DNA from: Acidovorax sp. 107
GTDB taxonomy: Bacteria > Pseudomonadota > Gammaproteobacteria > Burkholderiales > Burkholderiaceae_C
Direction of reading: 5' to 3'
Assembly: GCF_003058055.1 (NCBI RefSeq)
Contig: NZ_QBTZ01000001.1
Span: 4,792,001-4,856,000 of the forward strand
Length of the DNA stretch: 64,000 bases
Made by a program: the position numbers and the translations under genes
The notes under the pieces: model-generated
The model's database searches: none
The model's input: only the letters and a program-made list of their open reading frames with translations
Told to the model about the DNA's origin: nothing
In this document: one piece after another, positions 1-8,016 of the stretch
Layout of the letters: each line of letters starts with the position of its first letter
How positions within the stretch are numbered: the first letter of the stretch is position 1

Positions 1-138
1 TGGCTGATGCAGTCGGCTGCGCAAGTTGGGGGGGCTCAGGCCGCGGATGTGCGCGCGGGGGCGCAACCGTTGCAAGAGCGCCTGCGGCAAGTGGCGCAGC
101 AGCGCAGTAGTACAGGAACAGGAAAGAAAAAACCGTGA
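1..138 (+). CDS. 3' end of an unidentified gene upstream of dut
   Basis: An open frame enters from the left edge and ends at TGA 136-138, giving 45 C-terminal residues rich in Gln, Ala and Arg and ending in KKKP. Its stop overlaps the GTG start of dut, which suggests translational coupling. The tail is too short and low in complexity to assign a family. Confidence 0.5.
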   Translation, partial: WLMQSAAQVGGAQAADVRAGAQPLQERLRQVAQQRSSTGTGKKKP

Positions 139-581
139 AGATTGACGTCAAGATTCTCGATCCGCGCATGGCGGACCAATTGCCCACCTATGCCACGCCC
201 GGTAGCGCGGGGCTGGACCTGCGTGCCTGCCTGGATGCGCCGCTGACGCTGCAGCCTAACGCGTGGCAACTGGTGCCCACGGGTATTGCGATCTACCTTC
301 AGGATCCGGGTTACGCCGCGCTGATCCTGCCGCGCTCGGGTCTGGGTCACAAGCACGGGATCGTGCTGGGCAATCTGGTGGGGTTGATCGACAGCGATTA
401 CCAGGGGCAGCTCATGGTGAGCGCATGGAACCGCAGCAACGTGGCTTTTACCCTGGAGCCCATGGAGCGCCTGGCTCAGCTGGTGATCGTTCCGGTGGTG
501 CAGGCGCAGTTCAATGTCGTCACCGAGTTTGCGGCCACGCAGCGGGGCGAGGGCGGGTACGGCTCCACCGGCAAGTCCTGA
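135..581 (+). CDS. dut: dUTP diphosphatase (dUTPase)
   Basis: Hydrolyses dUTP to dUMP and pyrophosphate, which keeps uracil out of DNA and feeds thymidylate synthesis. The 148-aa protein has the trimeric dUTPase motifs in order: [11 protein letters not shown] at residues 21-31, [10 protein letters not shown] and the following LIDSDYQG in the middle, MERLAQL, and the C-terminal [10 protein letters not shown] that closes over the nucleotide. The GTG start is chosen because the N-terminus [11 protein letters not shown] aligns with the usual start of the family; the next ATG, at 169, would remove the first strand. It overlaps the preceding gene's stop by 4 nt. Confidence 0.96.
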   Translation: MKIDVKILDPRMADQLPTYATPGSAGLDLRACLDAPLTLQPNAWQLVPTGIAIYLQDPGYAALILPRSGLGHKHGIVLGNLVGLIDSDYQGQLMVSAWNRSNVAFTLEPMERLAQLVIVPVVQAQFNVVTEFAATQRGEGGYGSTGKS

Positions 582-784
582 AGCGCAACTTTGTCCGGCT
601 CTGGGCTGGTTGCTCGTTTGCGGCCGGGTTGTAAGACCCCGCTTACGTTTCGATGGACCTGTTACCGACAAGGCGATGGCTCCTGTGTCTACGCAGCGGC
701 ATCCTCAAGCGTTGTTCCAATCTGCACATGGGCCCCGAGCTTCGTTCGCCAGGGCCTCTCCCCAACAACTTCAGGAGATTGAAA

Positions 785-1285
785 ATGCAATTCACCCGTC
801 CTCTCGCCCTCGCGGGTACCGTGGTTCTGGCTGCTTCGCTGGCCGCTTGTGGCCATAGCCGTCCAGCGCCTGCTCCGCAATATTCCGGCGGTTATTCCAG
901 CGGCTATCAGACGGCGCCTGCCTATCCCCAAAACCAGACGGGCACCGAATATGGGCGCGTATCCAACATCGAGGTGCTGCAAGGCCGCAGTCAAGGGCAG
1001 ACCACTGGCACTGGTGCCGTGCTGGGTGCGGTGGTCGGCGGCGTTCTGGGGAACCAGGTGGGCAAGGGCACCGGTCGCGCCGCAGCGACCGCCGTTGGGG
1101 TATTGGGCGGCGCGGTGGCTGGCAACGCCATCGAGGGGCGCAACAACCAGGAGTCCGTGCAGGGGTATCGCTTGTCGGTGCAGCTCGACCAGGGGGGCTA
1201 CCGCGTGTATGACGTGAGCAGCCCCGGCGATCTGCGCATTGGCGACAGGGTGCGCCTGTACAACGGCCAGATTTCGCGCCTGTAA
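785..1285 (+). CDS. Glycine-zipper outer-membrane lipoprotein (17-kDa antigen family)
   Basis: 166-aa envelope lipoprotein. The N-terminus is a lipoprotein signal peptide with lipobox LAAC. A Tyr/Pro/Gln-rich linker follows, then a Gly/Ala-rich hydrophobic stretch (roughly residues 75-115, with repeats such as GAVLGAVVGGVLGNQVG) typical of glycine-zipper 2TM proteins of the Rickettsia 17-kDa antigen/SlyB type. The C-terminal 40 residues resemble the small beta domain usual in this family. The start at 785 follows AGGAG at 773-777; the open frame extends further upstream but without a signal peptide. A strong terminator follows the gene. The exact role is unknown; these proteins are usually tied to outer-membrane integrity. 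Confidence 0.85.
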   Translation: MQFTRPLALAGTVVLAASLAACGHSRPAPAPQYSGGYSSGYQTAPAYPQNQTGTEYGRVSNIEVLQGRSQGQTTGTGAVLGAVVGGVLGNQVGKGTGRAAATAVGVLGGAVAGNAIEGRNNQESVQGYRLSVQLDQGGYRVYDVSSPGDLRIGDRVRLYNGQISRL

Positions 1286-1306
1286 GCGAACAGGCTGACC
1301 TAACTG

Positions 1307-1348
1307 CCACGGGCGCCCTGAAACGATTCAGGGCGCCCGTGGTGCTTT
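1307..1348. terminator. Rho-independent terminator, probably shared by convergent genes
   Basis: A perfect 16-bp stem (1307-1322 with 1327-1342), loop ACGA, followed by TGCTTTT. It lies between the lipoprotein gene (+) and the SlyD-like gene (-) and could end both transcripts. Confidence 0.85.
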
Positions 1349-1361
1349 TGAAAGGGCGCTC

Positions 1362-1886
1362 TCAGTGCAGCAGCGAGTTGCCCGGCGCCTGGGGCTGGAC
1401 GCGGAAGAAGCCGGTTCCGGCTGTGCCGCGTCCGATTTCGTCTTCGGTGGCTTCGCGCACGGCCTGTACCGTCAATTGCAGGCGCAATGCAATGCCTGCG
1501 AGCGGGTGGTTGCCGTCGAGCACGATATGGTCGGGATAGATCTCGGCCACGGTGTAGAGAGCCGTGCGGGGGGCATCAGGGTTGCAGCCTTCGGGCAGGG
1601 CCATGCCGTCAAAGGTCATGCCTTCTTCAATCTCGGCGGGGAAGAGGGCGCGGGGCTCCAGAAACAGCAATTGGTCGTTGAAGTCACCGAAAGCGTCCTC
1701 GGGTTCGAGGTGCAGCGCCAGCGTGGCGCCGGGGCCGTGGCCCTGCAGGGCTTCTTCGATACGGGGCAGCAGATCGTCACCGCCGACCAGAAACTCCACG
1801 GGCTCGTCGAGCACGTCGAGTTCTTCGCCCAGGGTGTCTTTCAGGGTCCAGGTCAGTGCGACCACACATTGTTGGGTAATTTCCAT
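1362..1886 (-). CDS. FKBP-type peptidyl-prolyl isomerase, SlyD-like
   Basis: 174 aa. The N-terminus (VVALTWTLKDTLGEELD) and the region LVGGDDLLPRIEEALQGHGPG match the split FKBP domain of SlyD/FkpB proteins, with the insert-in-flap region (EPEDAFGDFNDQLL) between. Such proteins catalyse proline cis-trans isomerisation and act as folding helpers. The C-terminal His/Cys-rich nickel-binding tail of E. coli SlyD is absent; the protein ends in a Gly/Gln/Pro stretch and LLH. The start is set at MEITQQ because the open frame upstream runs antisense across roxA and carries no domain. Divergent from roxA. Confidence 0.88.
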   Translation of the reverse strand: MEITQQCVVALTWTLKDTLGEELDVLDEPVEFLVGGDDLLPRIEEALQGHGPGATLALHLEPEDAFGDFNDQLLFLEPRALFPAEIEEGMTFDGMALPEGCNPDAPRTALYTVAEIYPDHIVLDGNHPLAGIALRLQLTVQAVREATEDEIGRGTAGTGFFRVQPQAPGNSLLH

Positions 1887-1940
1887 AGGAGAATTGTCGC
1901 AGTTTGACCAACGGCCCCACCAAGGGGCAACACTTCTCCC

Positions 1941-3071
1941 ATGGACATCCAGCAACCCCTGGCCCTGCTCGGCGGCCTCACTCCCGCGCAATTCATGCGC
2001 CGTCACTGGCAGAAGAAGCCTCTGCTGGTGCGCCAGGCCATTCCACAGTTTGCGCCACCCGTACTGCGGGCCGAGCTGTTTGCGCTCGCGGGGCAGGAGG
2101 GGGTGGAGTCCCGTTTGGTGCAGCAGCTCAAAGGCGCCTGGAAGCTGCGTCACGGGCCCTTCAATCGCCGCGCTCTGCCTGCGTTGCAACAGCCGGACTG
2201 GACGCTGCTCGTACAGGGCGTGGACTTGCACAACGACGCAGTGCATGCACTGATGCAGCAGTTTCGTTTTGTGCCCGAAGCCCGGCTGGACGACCTCATG
2301 ATCAGCTATGCCAGCGATGGTGGTGGCGTGGGGCCGCATTTCGACAGCTATGACGTCTTTTTGCTGCAGGCGCATGGCAAGCGCCGCTGGCGCATCGGAC
2401 GCCAGAAGGACCTGTCGCTGCGCGACGGCATTCCGTTGAAGGTGCTGGCCCAGTTCGAGCCCGAGGAGGAGTTTGTGCTGGAGCCGGGCGACATGCTGTA
2501 CCTGCCCCCGCGCTACGCCCACGACGGCATTGCCGAAGGCGAGTGCATGACCTACTCCATCGGGTTTCGCGCTCCGGCCCGCGCCGAGATGGCGCAGGAG
2601 CTGCTCGTGCGGCTGGCAGAAGACGCCGGCGATGACGACCACCCACTGCTGTACCGTGACGCCGGCCAGGAAGCGGTGGCACAGCCGGGGGCCATTCCCG
2701 CCGGGCTGCAGGACTTTGCGCGCGAGGCGCTGTCCCGCGCGCTGGCCCAGCCCCTGGTGCTGGAGCGTGCGCTGGGCGAGTACCTGACCGAGCCCAAGCC
2801 CAGCGTGTGGTTTGAGCCTGGTGACGCGGGCGTGATGCTGGAAGGGGTGCGCCTGGACCGCAAGAGCCGCATGATGTACGACGCACAGCACGTTTTCATC
2901 AACGGTGAAAGCTACCGCGCAGCAGGTCGCGATGCCACCCTGATGCGGCGTCTGGCGGATGAGCGCCAGCTGTCGGCGCGAGAGTTGGCACGCGCCAGCG
3001 ACGACGCGCTGGAGCTGCTTTCGTCGTGGTGCGATGCAGGCTGGGCCCACGTCTGGACCGGCCGAGACTGA
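1941..3071 (+). CDS. roxA: JmjC/cupin ribosomal oxygenase, RoxA (YcfD) type
   Basis: 376-aa Fe(II)/2-oxoglutarate oxygenase. Family members in E. coli (YcfD/RoxA) hydroxylate an arginine of ribosomal protein L16. The JmjC metal triad is visible as H133-x-D135 in GPHFDSYDVF and H194 in YLPPRYAHDG. The N-terminal LTPAQFMRRHWQKKPLLVR is the usual entry signature. The C-terminal half (after about residue 215) fits the dimerisation and winged-helix part. A 173-aa gene starts 13 nt after its stop, so the two are probably co-transcribed. The substrate is inferred from the family. Confidence 0.88.
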   Translation: MDIQQPLALLGGLTPAQFMRRHWQKKPLLVRQAIPQFAPPVLRAELFALAGQEGVESRLVQQLKGAWKLRHGPFNRRALPALQQPDWTLLVQGVDLHNDAVHALMQQFRFVPEARLDDLMISYASDGGGVGPHFDSYDVFLLQAHGKRRWRIGRQKDLSLRDGIPLKVLAQFEPEEEFVLEPGDMLYLPPRYAHDGIAEGECMTYSIGFRAPARAEMAQELLVRLAEDAGDDDHPLLYRDAGQEAVAQPGAIPAGLQDFAREALSRALAQPLVLERALGEYLTEPKPSVWFEPGDAGVMLEGVRLDRKSRMMYDAQHVFINGESYRAAGRDATLMRRLADERQLSARELARASDDALELLSSWCDAGWAHVWTGRD

Positions 3072-3084
3072 CCAGGAGCTGGTG

Positions 3085-3606
3085 ATGAACGACACGGCCG
3101 CCCCTTCCGCCGAGCCCTTGCGTGATCTGCCCACCGGGCGATTCAGCGGGCGCGATGCGTTTCAGCAACTGGTGCGCGACGCCATTGCGACGGCGGCGCG
3201 GGATGGCTGGCAGGAGATCTTCGTCAGTGACGCGCATTTTCATGACTGGCCCCTGGGCGAGCGCGCGGTGGTCGAGGCTTTGCAGGACTGGGCCCGCAGC
3301 GGCAGGCGCTTTACGATGCTGGCCTGCAGCTATGACGATGTGATCCGCCGCCATGCGCGGTTTGTGCGCTGGCGCAGCACCTGGGACCACATCATCACCT
3401 GCCGCCGCAGCCCGGCAGCGGATCCGCTGGACCTGCCGAGCGCCTTGTGGTCGCCGCGCTGGGTACTGCACCGGCTTGATCCGGAGCGCTGCGTGGGGGT
3501 CACCGGCAGTGAGGCAGACCGCAGGGTGCTGCTGCGCGAGACGCTGAACGAGTGGGTGCGCAGCAAGAGCGCCCCGGGGTTCCCTTCGACCACACTGGGT
3601 TTGTAG
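3085..3606 (+). CDS. Conserved hypothetical protein, possibly PLD-like fold (DUF7931-like)
   Basis: 173-aa soluble protein without signal peptide or membrane segment. The start follows AGGAG at 3073-3077, just after roxA. The middle part (EIFVSDAHFHDWPLGER, later RRFTMLACSYDDVIRRHARF) alternates strand and helix in a way that recalls DUF7931-type proteins, described as PLD-like; I hold that loosely. No intact HxK(x)4D motif is visible, so phospholipase activity is not supported. The tight spacing to roxA suggests shared expression. Confidence 0.7.
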   Translation: MNDTAAPSAEPLRDLPTGRFSGRDAFQQLVRDAIATAARDGWQEIFVSDAHFHDWPLGERAVVEALQDWARSGRRFTMLACSYDDVIRRHARFVRWRSTWDHIITCRRSPAADPLDLPSALWSPRWVLHRLDPERCVGVTGSEADRRVLLRETLNEWVRSKSAPGFPSTTLGL

Positions 3607-3712
3607 GGGCCACCGGCCCCCCGAGGCGTGGCCGTTGGAGGGATGCCCTCTGGCAGACGTGCCCCGGCAGCGTACTGTGTAAAGTCAAGCTGGCGTAAAG
3701 CTTTCGTCAGTG

Positions 3713-3743
3713 TTAGTCAGTATTGACTAAATACCAATATAAT
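3713..3743 (+). promoter_or_regulatory. Promoter with perfect palindrome over the -35 region
   Basis: TTAGTCA-GTAT-TGACTAA (3713-3730) is a perfect inverted repeat, followed by a consensus -10 TATAAT at 3738-3743. The palindrome covers where the -35 box should lie, the layout of a repressor operator. It drives the Ala/Pro-rich lipoprotein at 3860 with a leader of roughly 110 nt. The cognate regulator is unknown. Confidence 0.6.
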
Positions 3744-3859
3744 CTGCGGCTGTGCCCAAAAAGGTGCAAACAAGTGCATTGTGCCAATGCGTGCATGGGC
3801 TCAGGAAGCCTGACGCCGTGGCTTTTCAAGATTCTGTCTGTCCAAATAGGAAAATCGAA

Positions 3860-4135
3860 ATGAAGAACTCCCTCGTTCTGGCCGCCCTGATCGCTGCTGC
3901 TGCACTCGCCGCTTGTGGCAAGAAGGAAGAACCCGCTCCAGCACCCGCTCCTGTGGAAGCTCCTGCCGCTGCTCCTGCTCCTGCCGCTGAGCCAGCAGCT
4001 CCTGCCGCTTCCGACGCTGCTGCTCCTGCCGCCGCTGCACCTGCTGCTGACGCTGCTGCTCCTGCCGCTGACGCTGCCAAGGCTGCTGCTGACGCTGCTG
4101 CCACCGCCGCTACTGGCGCTTCCGCAGCCAAGTAA
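3860..4135 (+). CDS. Small Ala/Pro-rich lipoprotein
   Basis: 91 aa. The signal peptide ends in lipobox LAAC, then GKKEE, then about 65 residues made almost only of Ala, Pro, Asp and Glu in irregular repeats (PAPAP, AADAAAPAADAAKAAADAA). The low complexity is also visible in DNA as repeated GCTGCTCCTGCC units, which could slip. AGGA lies at 3848-3851. It has its own promoter and terminator, so it is monocistronic. A spacer or cell-envelope filler role is guesswork; no domain is recognised. Confidence 0.75.
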   Translation: MKNSLVLAALIAAAALAACGKKEEPAPAPAPVEAPAAAPAPAAEPAAPAASDAAAPAAAAPAADAAAPAADAAKAAADAAATAATGASAAK

Positions 4136-4179
4136 ATCGCTGCAGGCTCTGGCTGACCGTCAGGTCGGCCTGTGCCACG

Positions 4180-4210
4180 GCCCCGCACCGCAAGGTCCGG
4201 GGCTTTTTTT
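4180..4210 (+). terminator. Rho-independent terminator of the Ala/Pro-rich lipoprotein gene
   Basis: Stem 4180-4189 pairs with 4194-4203 (one mismatch), loop GCAA, then seven T. Confidence 0.85.
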
Positions 4211-4257
4211 ATCCCCTTCGCTGGGGTGAGGCATTCATGGGCACAGGGTTCGGGCCA

Positions 4258-5040
4258 TCAACCGTTCACGCTGAACCATTCCGTTCCTTCGGTCGGGCTG
4301 GCGACCTGGATGTTCTCGGCAGCCCAGCCCAGCGCGGCGGCGAGTGACTGCTGTGCCAGGTGAGGGTGGTTGTTTTGCGCGCTCAGGTGCGCCGCCACCA
4401 CGCGCTGCAGCCCGTCATGCTGCACCGCACGCAGGATTCCCGCTGTGGCCGAGTTGGCCAGGTGGCCGTACAGCCCGCCCACGCGGCGTTTCAGGAACGG
4501 CGGGTAGCGAGAGGCCGCCAGCATGTCGGGATCGTGATTGGCCTCGATCATCAGGGCGTGGCATCCCTGCAGTTGCTGCAGCACATGGGGGCTGGCGTGG
4601 CCCAGGTCGGTCAGGACACCCAGGTGTGCGGCGCCGTCAGAGCAGCGCAGCTGCAGGGGCTCGCGGGCATCGTGCGGCACGGTGAACGGGCGTGCTTCGA
4701 AGGCGCCCATGTCGATCGCTTCCATGTCGTGCGCCACCCGCAGCAGGCCGCCCAAGTCCGGCGCGCCTATGGCCGCGTAGGTGCCTTCGCTCATCCACAC
4801 GGGAATGCGAAAACGCAGCGCCAGAGTCTGGGCGCAGCCGATGTGGTCGGAGTGTTCGTGGGTGATGAAGAGGGCGTCCAGGTCTTCCACCTGCAACTGC
4901 GCTTGTGCCAGACGGGCTTGCAACTGCCGGATGCCGAGCCCGCAATCGATCAGGAGGCGGCGCACCTGGCCGCCACTGCGGCCTTCGACGACCGTGGCAT
5001 TGCCGGTGCTGCCGCTGCCCAGGTTCTTGAATCGAAGCAT
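4258..5040 (-). CDS. Metallo-beta-lactamase fold hydrolase (YycJ/WalJ-like)
   Basis: 260 aa. The N-terminus FKNLGSGSTGNATVVE and the zinc motif HEHSDH (HxHxDH) place it in the Lactamase_B_2 group near YycJ/WalJ, which includes nucleases and phosphodiesterases. Further conserved parts are LTDLGHAS, IEANHD and the late VVAAHLSAQNNHP, which supply further metal ligands. It is the last gene of the leftward methyltransferase-dapA-bamC-MBL block, about 106 nt after bamC. The substrate is unknown; a DNA exonuclease role is suggested only by the family. Confidence 0.82.
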   Translation of the reverse strand: MLRFKNLGSGSTGNATVVEGRSGGQVRRLLIDCGLGIRQLQARLAQAQLQVEDLDALFITHEHSDHIGCAQTLALRFRIPVWMSEGTYAAIGAPDLGGLLRVAHDMEAIDMGAFEARPFTVPHDAREPLQLRCSDGAAHLGVLTDLGHASPHVLQQLQGCHALMIEANHDPDMLAASRYPPFLKRRVGGLYGHLANSATAGILRAVQHDGLQRVVAAHLSAQNNHPHLAQQSLAAALGWAAENIQVASPTEGTEWFSVNG

Positions 5041-5146
5041 GGCGGGCGAAAGAAGTAGTGTGGACGGCCCAAAAAACCAGAGCCACCGTCCGCCAGAAGG
5101 CAGAGGGGGCTCTCGAGGTGGGTGGCGGCCTTTCGGCCTGCGCCGC

Positions 5147-6244
5147 TTATTTCAGATCGTCAGCAATCACGCGCACGATGCGCTCGGCATTGGCCGAGGT
5201 CTCGGGGGCGCCGGCTTCGTTGAGCACCGACACGGTGGTTGCTTCACCCTGGCTGCGCACCACGATGCGGTACTTGAGCGGAGGCGTTGCGGACGTGGAG
5301 CTGAACAGCTTGCTGAAGAAGCCGGGCTCTTTCTTCTCGGTGTCCGGAGCCACGTAGCGCACGAAGTACGTGCCCTCATTGCGGTTGCGGTCTTCCACCG
5401 TGAAGCCTGTGCGGTCCAGGGCCAAGCCCACACGGCGCCATGCGCGGTCAAAACCTTCGTCCAGCTGCACCACCGGCACGTTGTTCACGGTGGCCATGCG
5501 GGCTGCCTGGGCACGCGGTGCGGGGGCTGCGGCGACAGCCTTGGACTGCTCCTGGCTCACGCCCAGCTTGACCATGAGGCGGCGCAGGAATTCGGTTTCG
5601 AGTTCCGGGTCGGAGGGGCGGGGCTGCCAGACGGTGCTGTCCTTGGTGACGTTGCCGTAGACCTCGATCATCCCGCGGTGGGTGATGTAGATCTCGGTGC
5701 CGCCATTGGCAGTGCGCTCCAGCCGGGTGCGGAACTTGTCCCGTTCGCCAGTCGAGTACAGGGACTCCATCAGCTTGCCGATGGTGGAACGGATGAAATC
5801 CTGGGGCAGTTTGGCGCGGTTCTCCGCCCAATCGGTTTCCATGATGCCGACATTGGCTTCGGACTGGGCCAGCGTGAAGCCGCTTTCCTGCCAGAAGTCG
5901 CGCACGGGCTCCCACAGCTTGTCGGCGGGGCGGTTGACCACCAGCCAGCGCTGGCTGCCGTCTCGCTCGATCCGCACGTCGCCCAGCGACAGGGCAGCCG
6001 CGTTGGCGTTGCCCGACGGCTGCGCGGCCTGGCCTGCCTGCATGGCAGCGGCAGACACCGAGCCACCCGGCATGGCGTAGCGCGTGTCGCGTGACAGCTG
6101 GGTGAGGTCCGGGGGTACTTCCAGTGACGAGCCCTTGGCGGCGCTCTTGTAGTCGATCTTGTCGCCCTCCAGAATGCTGGTGGAGCAGGCGGACAGGGCC
6201 ATGGCAAGGGCCAGCAGGCTCAGGCGGGTGGTAGCAGCTTTCAC
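5147..6244 (-). CDS. bamC: Outer-membrane assembly lipoprotein BamC
   Basis: 365-aa lipoprotein of the BAM complex, which inserts beta-barrel proteins into the outer membrane. A signal peptide with lipobox LSAC is followed by DKIDYKSA and LEVPPDLTQL, the conserved unstructured BamC N-terminus that lies along BamD. Two helix-grip domains follow. The GTG start at 6244 is preferred over the first ATG of the frame because AAGGA sits 7-8 nt before it and the signal peptide then begins directly. It is 46 nt after dapA, the same order as dapA-nlpB in E. coli. Confidence 0.93.
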   Translation of the reverse strand: MKAATTRLSLLALAMALSACSTSILEGDKIDYKSAAKGSSLEVPPDLTQLSRDTRYAMPGGSVSAAAMQAGQAAQPSGNANAAALSLGDVRIERDGSQRWLVVNRPADKLWEPVRDFWQESGFTLAQSEANVGIMETDWAENRAKLPQDFIRSTIGKLMESLYSTGERDKFRTRLERTANGGTEIYITHRGMIEVYGNVTKDSTVWQPRPSDPELETEFLRRLMVKLGVSQEQSKAVAAAPAPRAQAARMATVNNVPVVQLDEGFDRAWRRVGLALDRTGFTVEDRNRNEGTYFVRYVAPDTEKKEPGFFSKLFSSTSATPPLKYRIVVRSQGEATTVSVLNEAGAPETSANAERIVRVIADDLK

Positions 6245-6290
6245 GCGGAAATCCTTGGGAAGTGTCTCTGAGAGCGGGCGCAAGCCCGGA

Positions 6291-7187
6291 TTAGATCAGG
6301 CCGCTGTTGCGCAGTGCCGACTCGACCACAGCCTCATTGCTGCTGGCCAGGGGCGTCATGGGCAGGCGCATGGTGCCACCACACAGGCCCATGCGGGCCA
6401 TGGCCCACTTGACCGGGATGGGGTTGGCTTCGACGAACAGGTGCTTGTGCACAGGCATCAGCTTGAATTGGATTTCCATGGCCCGGCGCGCGTCGCCCGC
6501 CAGGGCGGCCACACACAGCTCGTGCATCAGGCGCGGGGCCACGTTGGCCGTCACGCTGATGTTGCCGTGGCCACCACACAGCATCAGGGCCACGGCGGTC
6601 GGGTCGTCGCCCGAGTACACGCCAAAGCCCTTGGGCACGTCGCGGATGAGCCACTGGGCGCGCTCGATGTTGCCGGTGGCTTCCTTGATGCCAATGATCC
6701 CGGGCACCTGGGCCAGGCGCAGCACGGTGTCGTGCTGCATATCGGCCACCGAGCGGCCGGGCACGTTGTAGAGCACGATGGGCAGGTCGCCCGTGGCTTC
6801 GGCAATGGCCTTGAAGTGCTGGTACTGGCCTTCTTGGGTGGGCTTGTTGTAGTAGGGCACAACCTGCAGCTGGCTGTCGGCCCCCACGCCGCGCGCGAAC
6901 TTGGCCAGTTCGATGGCCTCGGCGGTGGAGTTGGCGCCGCAGCCGGCCATGATGGGCACGCGCTTGGCGGCCTGTTCCACGGCCACGCGGATGATCTCGC
7001 AGTGTTCTTCCACGTTCACCGTGGGGGACTCGCCCGTGGTGCCCACCACGCCGATGCAATCGGTGCCTTCGGCGATATGCCAGTCGATCAGTTTGCGCAG
7101 GGTGGGGTAGTCCACGCTACCGTCCTCATGCATGGGGGTGACGAGGGCGACGATGCTGCCGGTGAGTGGCACGGAAGAAGAAGTCAT
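6291..7187 (-). CDS. dapA: 4-hydroxy-tetrahydrodipicolinate synthase
   Basis: 298-aa TIM-barrel aldolase that condenses pyruvate with aspartate semialdehyde, the first committed step to diaminopimelate and lysine. Motifs seen: GTTGESPTV (residues 49-56), Tyr140 in LYNVPGRS, and Schiff-base Lys168 in GIKEATGN. The length is normal. It starts 30 nt after the methyltransferase stop and is followed by bamC. Confidence 0.97.
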   Translation of the reverse strand: MTSSSVPLTGSIVALVTPMHEDGSVDYPTLRKLIDWHIAEGTDCIGVVGTTGESPTVNVEEHCEIIRVAVEQAAKRVPIMAGCGANSTAEAIELAKFARGVGADSQLQVVPYYNKPTQEGQYQHFKAIAEATGDLPIVLYNVPGRSVADMQHDTVLRLAQVPGIIGIKEATGNIERAQWLIRDVPKGFGVYSGDDPTAVALMLCGGHGNISVTANVAPRLMHELCVAALAGDARRAMEIQFKLMPVHKHLFVEANPIPVKWAMARMGLCGGTMRLPMTPLASSNEAVVESALRNSGLI

Positions 7188-7217
7188 GTCCGCAGTGGTA
7201 AACGGTAAAAGGGCATT

Positions 7218-7772
7218 CTAACTAGCCCCGACGGGCAAAAGATGTCGTGAGGGTCCGCCCGCCTGCGGGAGTTCCCGTACGGCCGTGATGCGTTGCACGA
7301 AACGCGCGGGTTCGTCGATGAAGCCGTTCTCATAGGCCACCACACTCAGATCCTGGCATGCCTGCAGCAGCTCACCAGGGGCCAGCAAGAACTCCGCTCG
7401 CGCGGGGCGCCCCACGGTTTCGTTGCCCTGGGCAAAGGTCTCGTAGACCAGCACCCCACCCGGCGCCACACTGGCGACGATGGTGGGCAGCAGCGGGCGC
7501 CACAGGTAGTTGGTGACGACCACGCCGCCAAACTGGCGACCTCCCAGGGGCCAGGGGCCGTTTTCGATGTCGGCCTGCACCATCTCGCCCAGGCCTTCGC
7601 AGGCGGCAATGGCCTCGGCCGACCGGTCCACGCCCACCACGGCGTGCCCCAACGCGCGCAGATAGCGCAGGTGGCGGCCCGCACCGCAGGCCACGTCCAG
7701 CACGGTACCGTGGGGGGCGATCAGGTGGCTCCAGCGCCGCACCCATTCCGAAGGGGCTTCTGTACCGTGCAT
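7218..7772 (-). CDS. Class I SAM-dependent methyltransferase
   Basis: 184 aa. The Rossmann SAM-binding motif VLDVACGAGRHLRYL is followed by motif II (VVGVDRS), the acidic QADIENG, and VVVTNYLWRPLL, a layout near the UbiE/TehB-like soluble methyltransferases. The start at MHGTEAPSEW is chosen because the residues further upstream are encoded by a dispersed repeat copy (7777-7840). The frame does stay open to 7826, so a longer product is possible. The substrate is unknown. Probably the first gene of the block leading into dapA-bamC. Confidence 0.8.
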   Translation of the reverse strand: MHGTEAPSEWVRRWSHLIAPHGTVLDVACGAGRHLRYLRALGHAVVGVDRSAEAIAACEGLGEMVQADIENGPWPLGGRQFGGVVVTNYLWRPLLPTIVASVAPGGVLVYETFAQGNETVGRPARAEFLLAPGELLQACQDLSVVAYENGFIDEPARFVQRITAVRELPQAGGPSRHLLPVGAS

Positions 7773-7776
7773 GAGA

Positions 7777-7840
7777 CTATAAAAATGATAGCTGCCAGCA
7801 CATGATTTACTAGCGCTTGCAGCCAAAAACGCTTGAAAAT
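7777..7840 (+). repeat. Dispersed ~60-bp repeat, copy A
   Basis: Contains GATAGCTGCC, then TAGCGCTTGCAGCC and a run of A. It has the core order of the family (GATAGCTGCT, about 15 variable bases, AGCGCTAGAGGCC, then an A/T-rich end). It lies directly upstream of the methyltransferase start codon. Confidence 0.7.
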
Positions 7841-7853
7841 ACCGCCAAGGGTG

Positions 7854-8009
7854 TCAAAAACACGCCCACATCTGGTCGGCCAGCATCACCATGAATTCGG
7901 GCACGGTGTAAAAGCCGAATACCACCAGGCACAGGAGCACCGCCATGGCCCCGCCCAGCCAGCGCAGGGCGCGCGGCACGGGTTTCTGGGGTGGTAGCTG
8001 GTGGTTCAT
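7854..8009 (-). CDS. Small single-pass membrane protein, 51 aa
   Basis: A 51-codon frame beginning 7 nt after the MFS gene stop on the same strand. The product starts MNHQLPPQKPVPRALRWLGG, has one hydrophobic segment (AMAVLLCLVVFGFYTV, about residues 21-36), and ends VMLADQMWACF. The positively charged N-terminal part before the segment predicts N-in orientation. Third codon positions are mostly G or C, as in neighbouring genes. No good ribosome binding site is visible, so translation may depend on coupling to the MFS gene. Function unknown. Confidence 0.6.
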   Translation of the reverse strand: MNHQLPPQKPVPRALRWLGGAMAVLLCLVVFGFYTVPEFMVMLADQMWACF

Positions 8010-8016
8010 GCTGGGT

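Noticed and set aside
1887..3134. Upstream extension of the SlyD-like gene to 590 aa
   Set aside because: The extra 416 residues lie antisense over roxA and carry no domain; the isomerase starts at MEITQQ.
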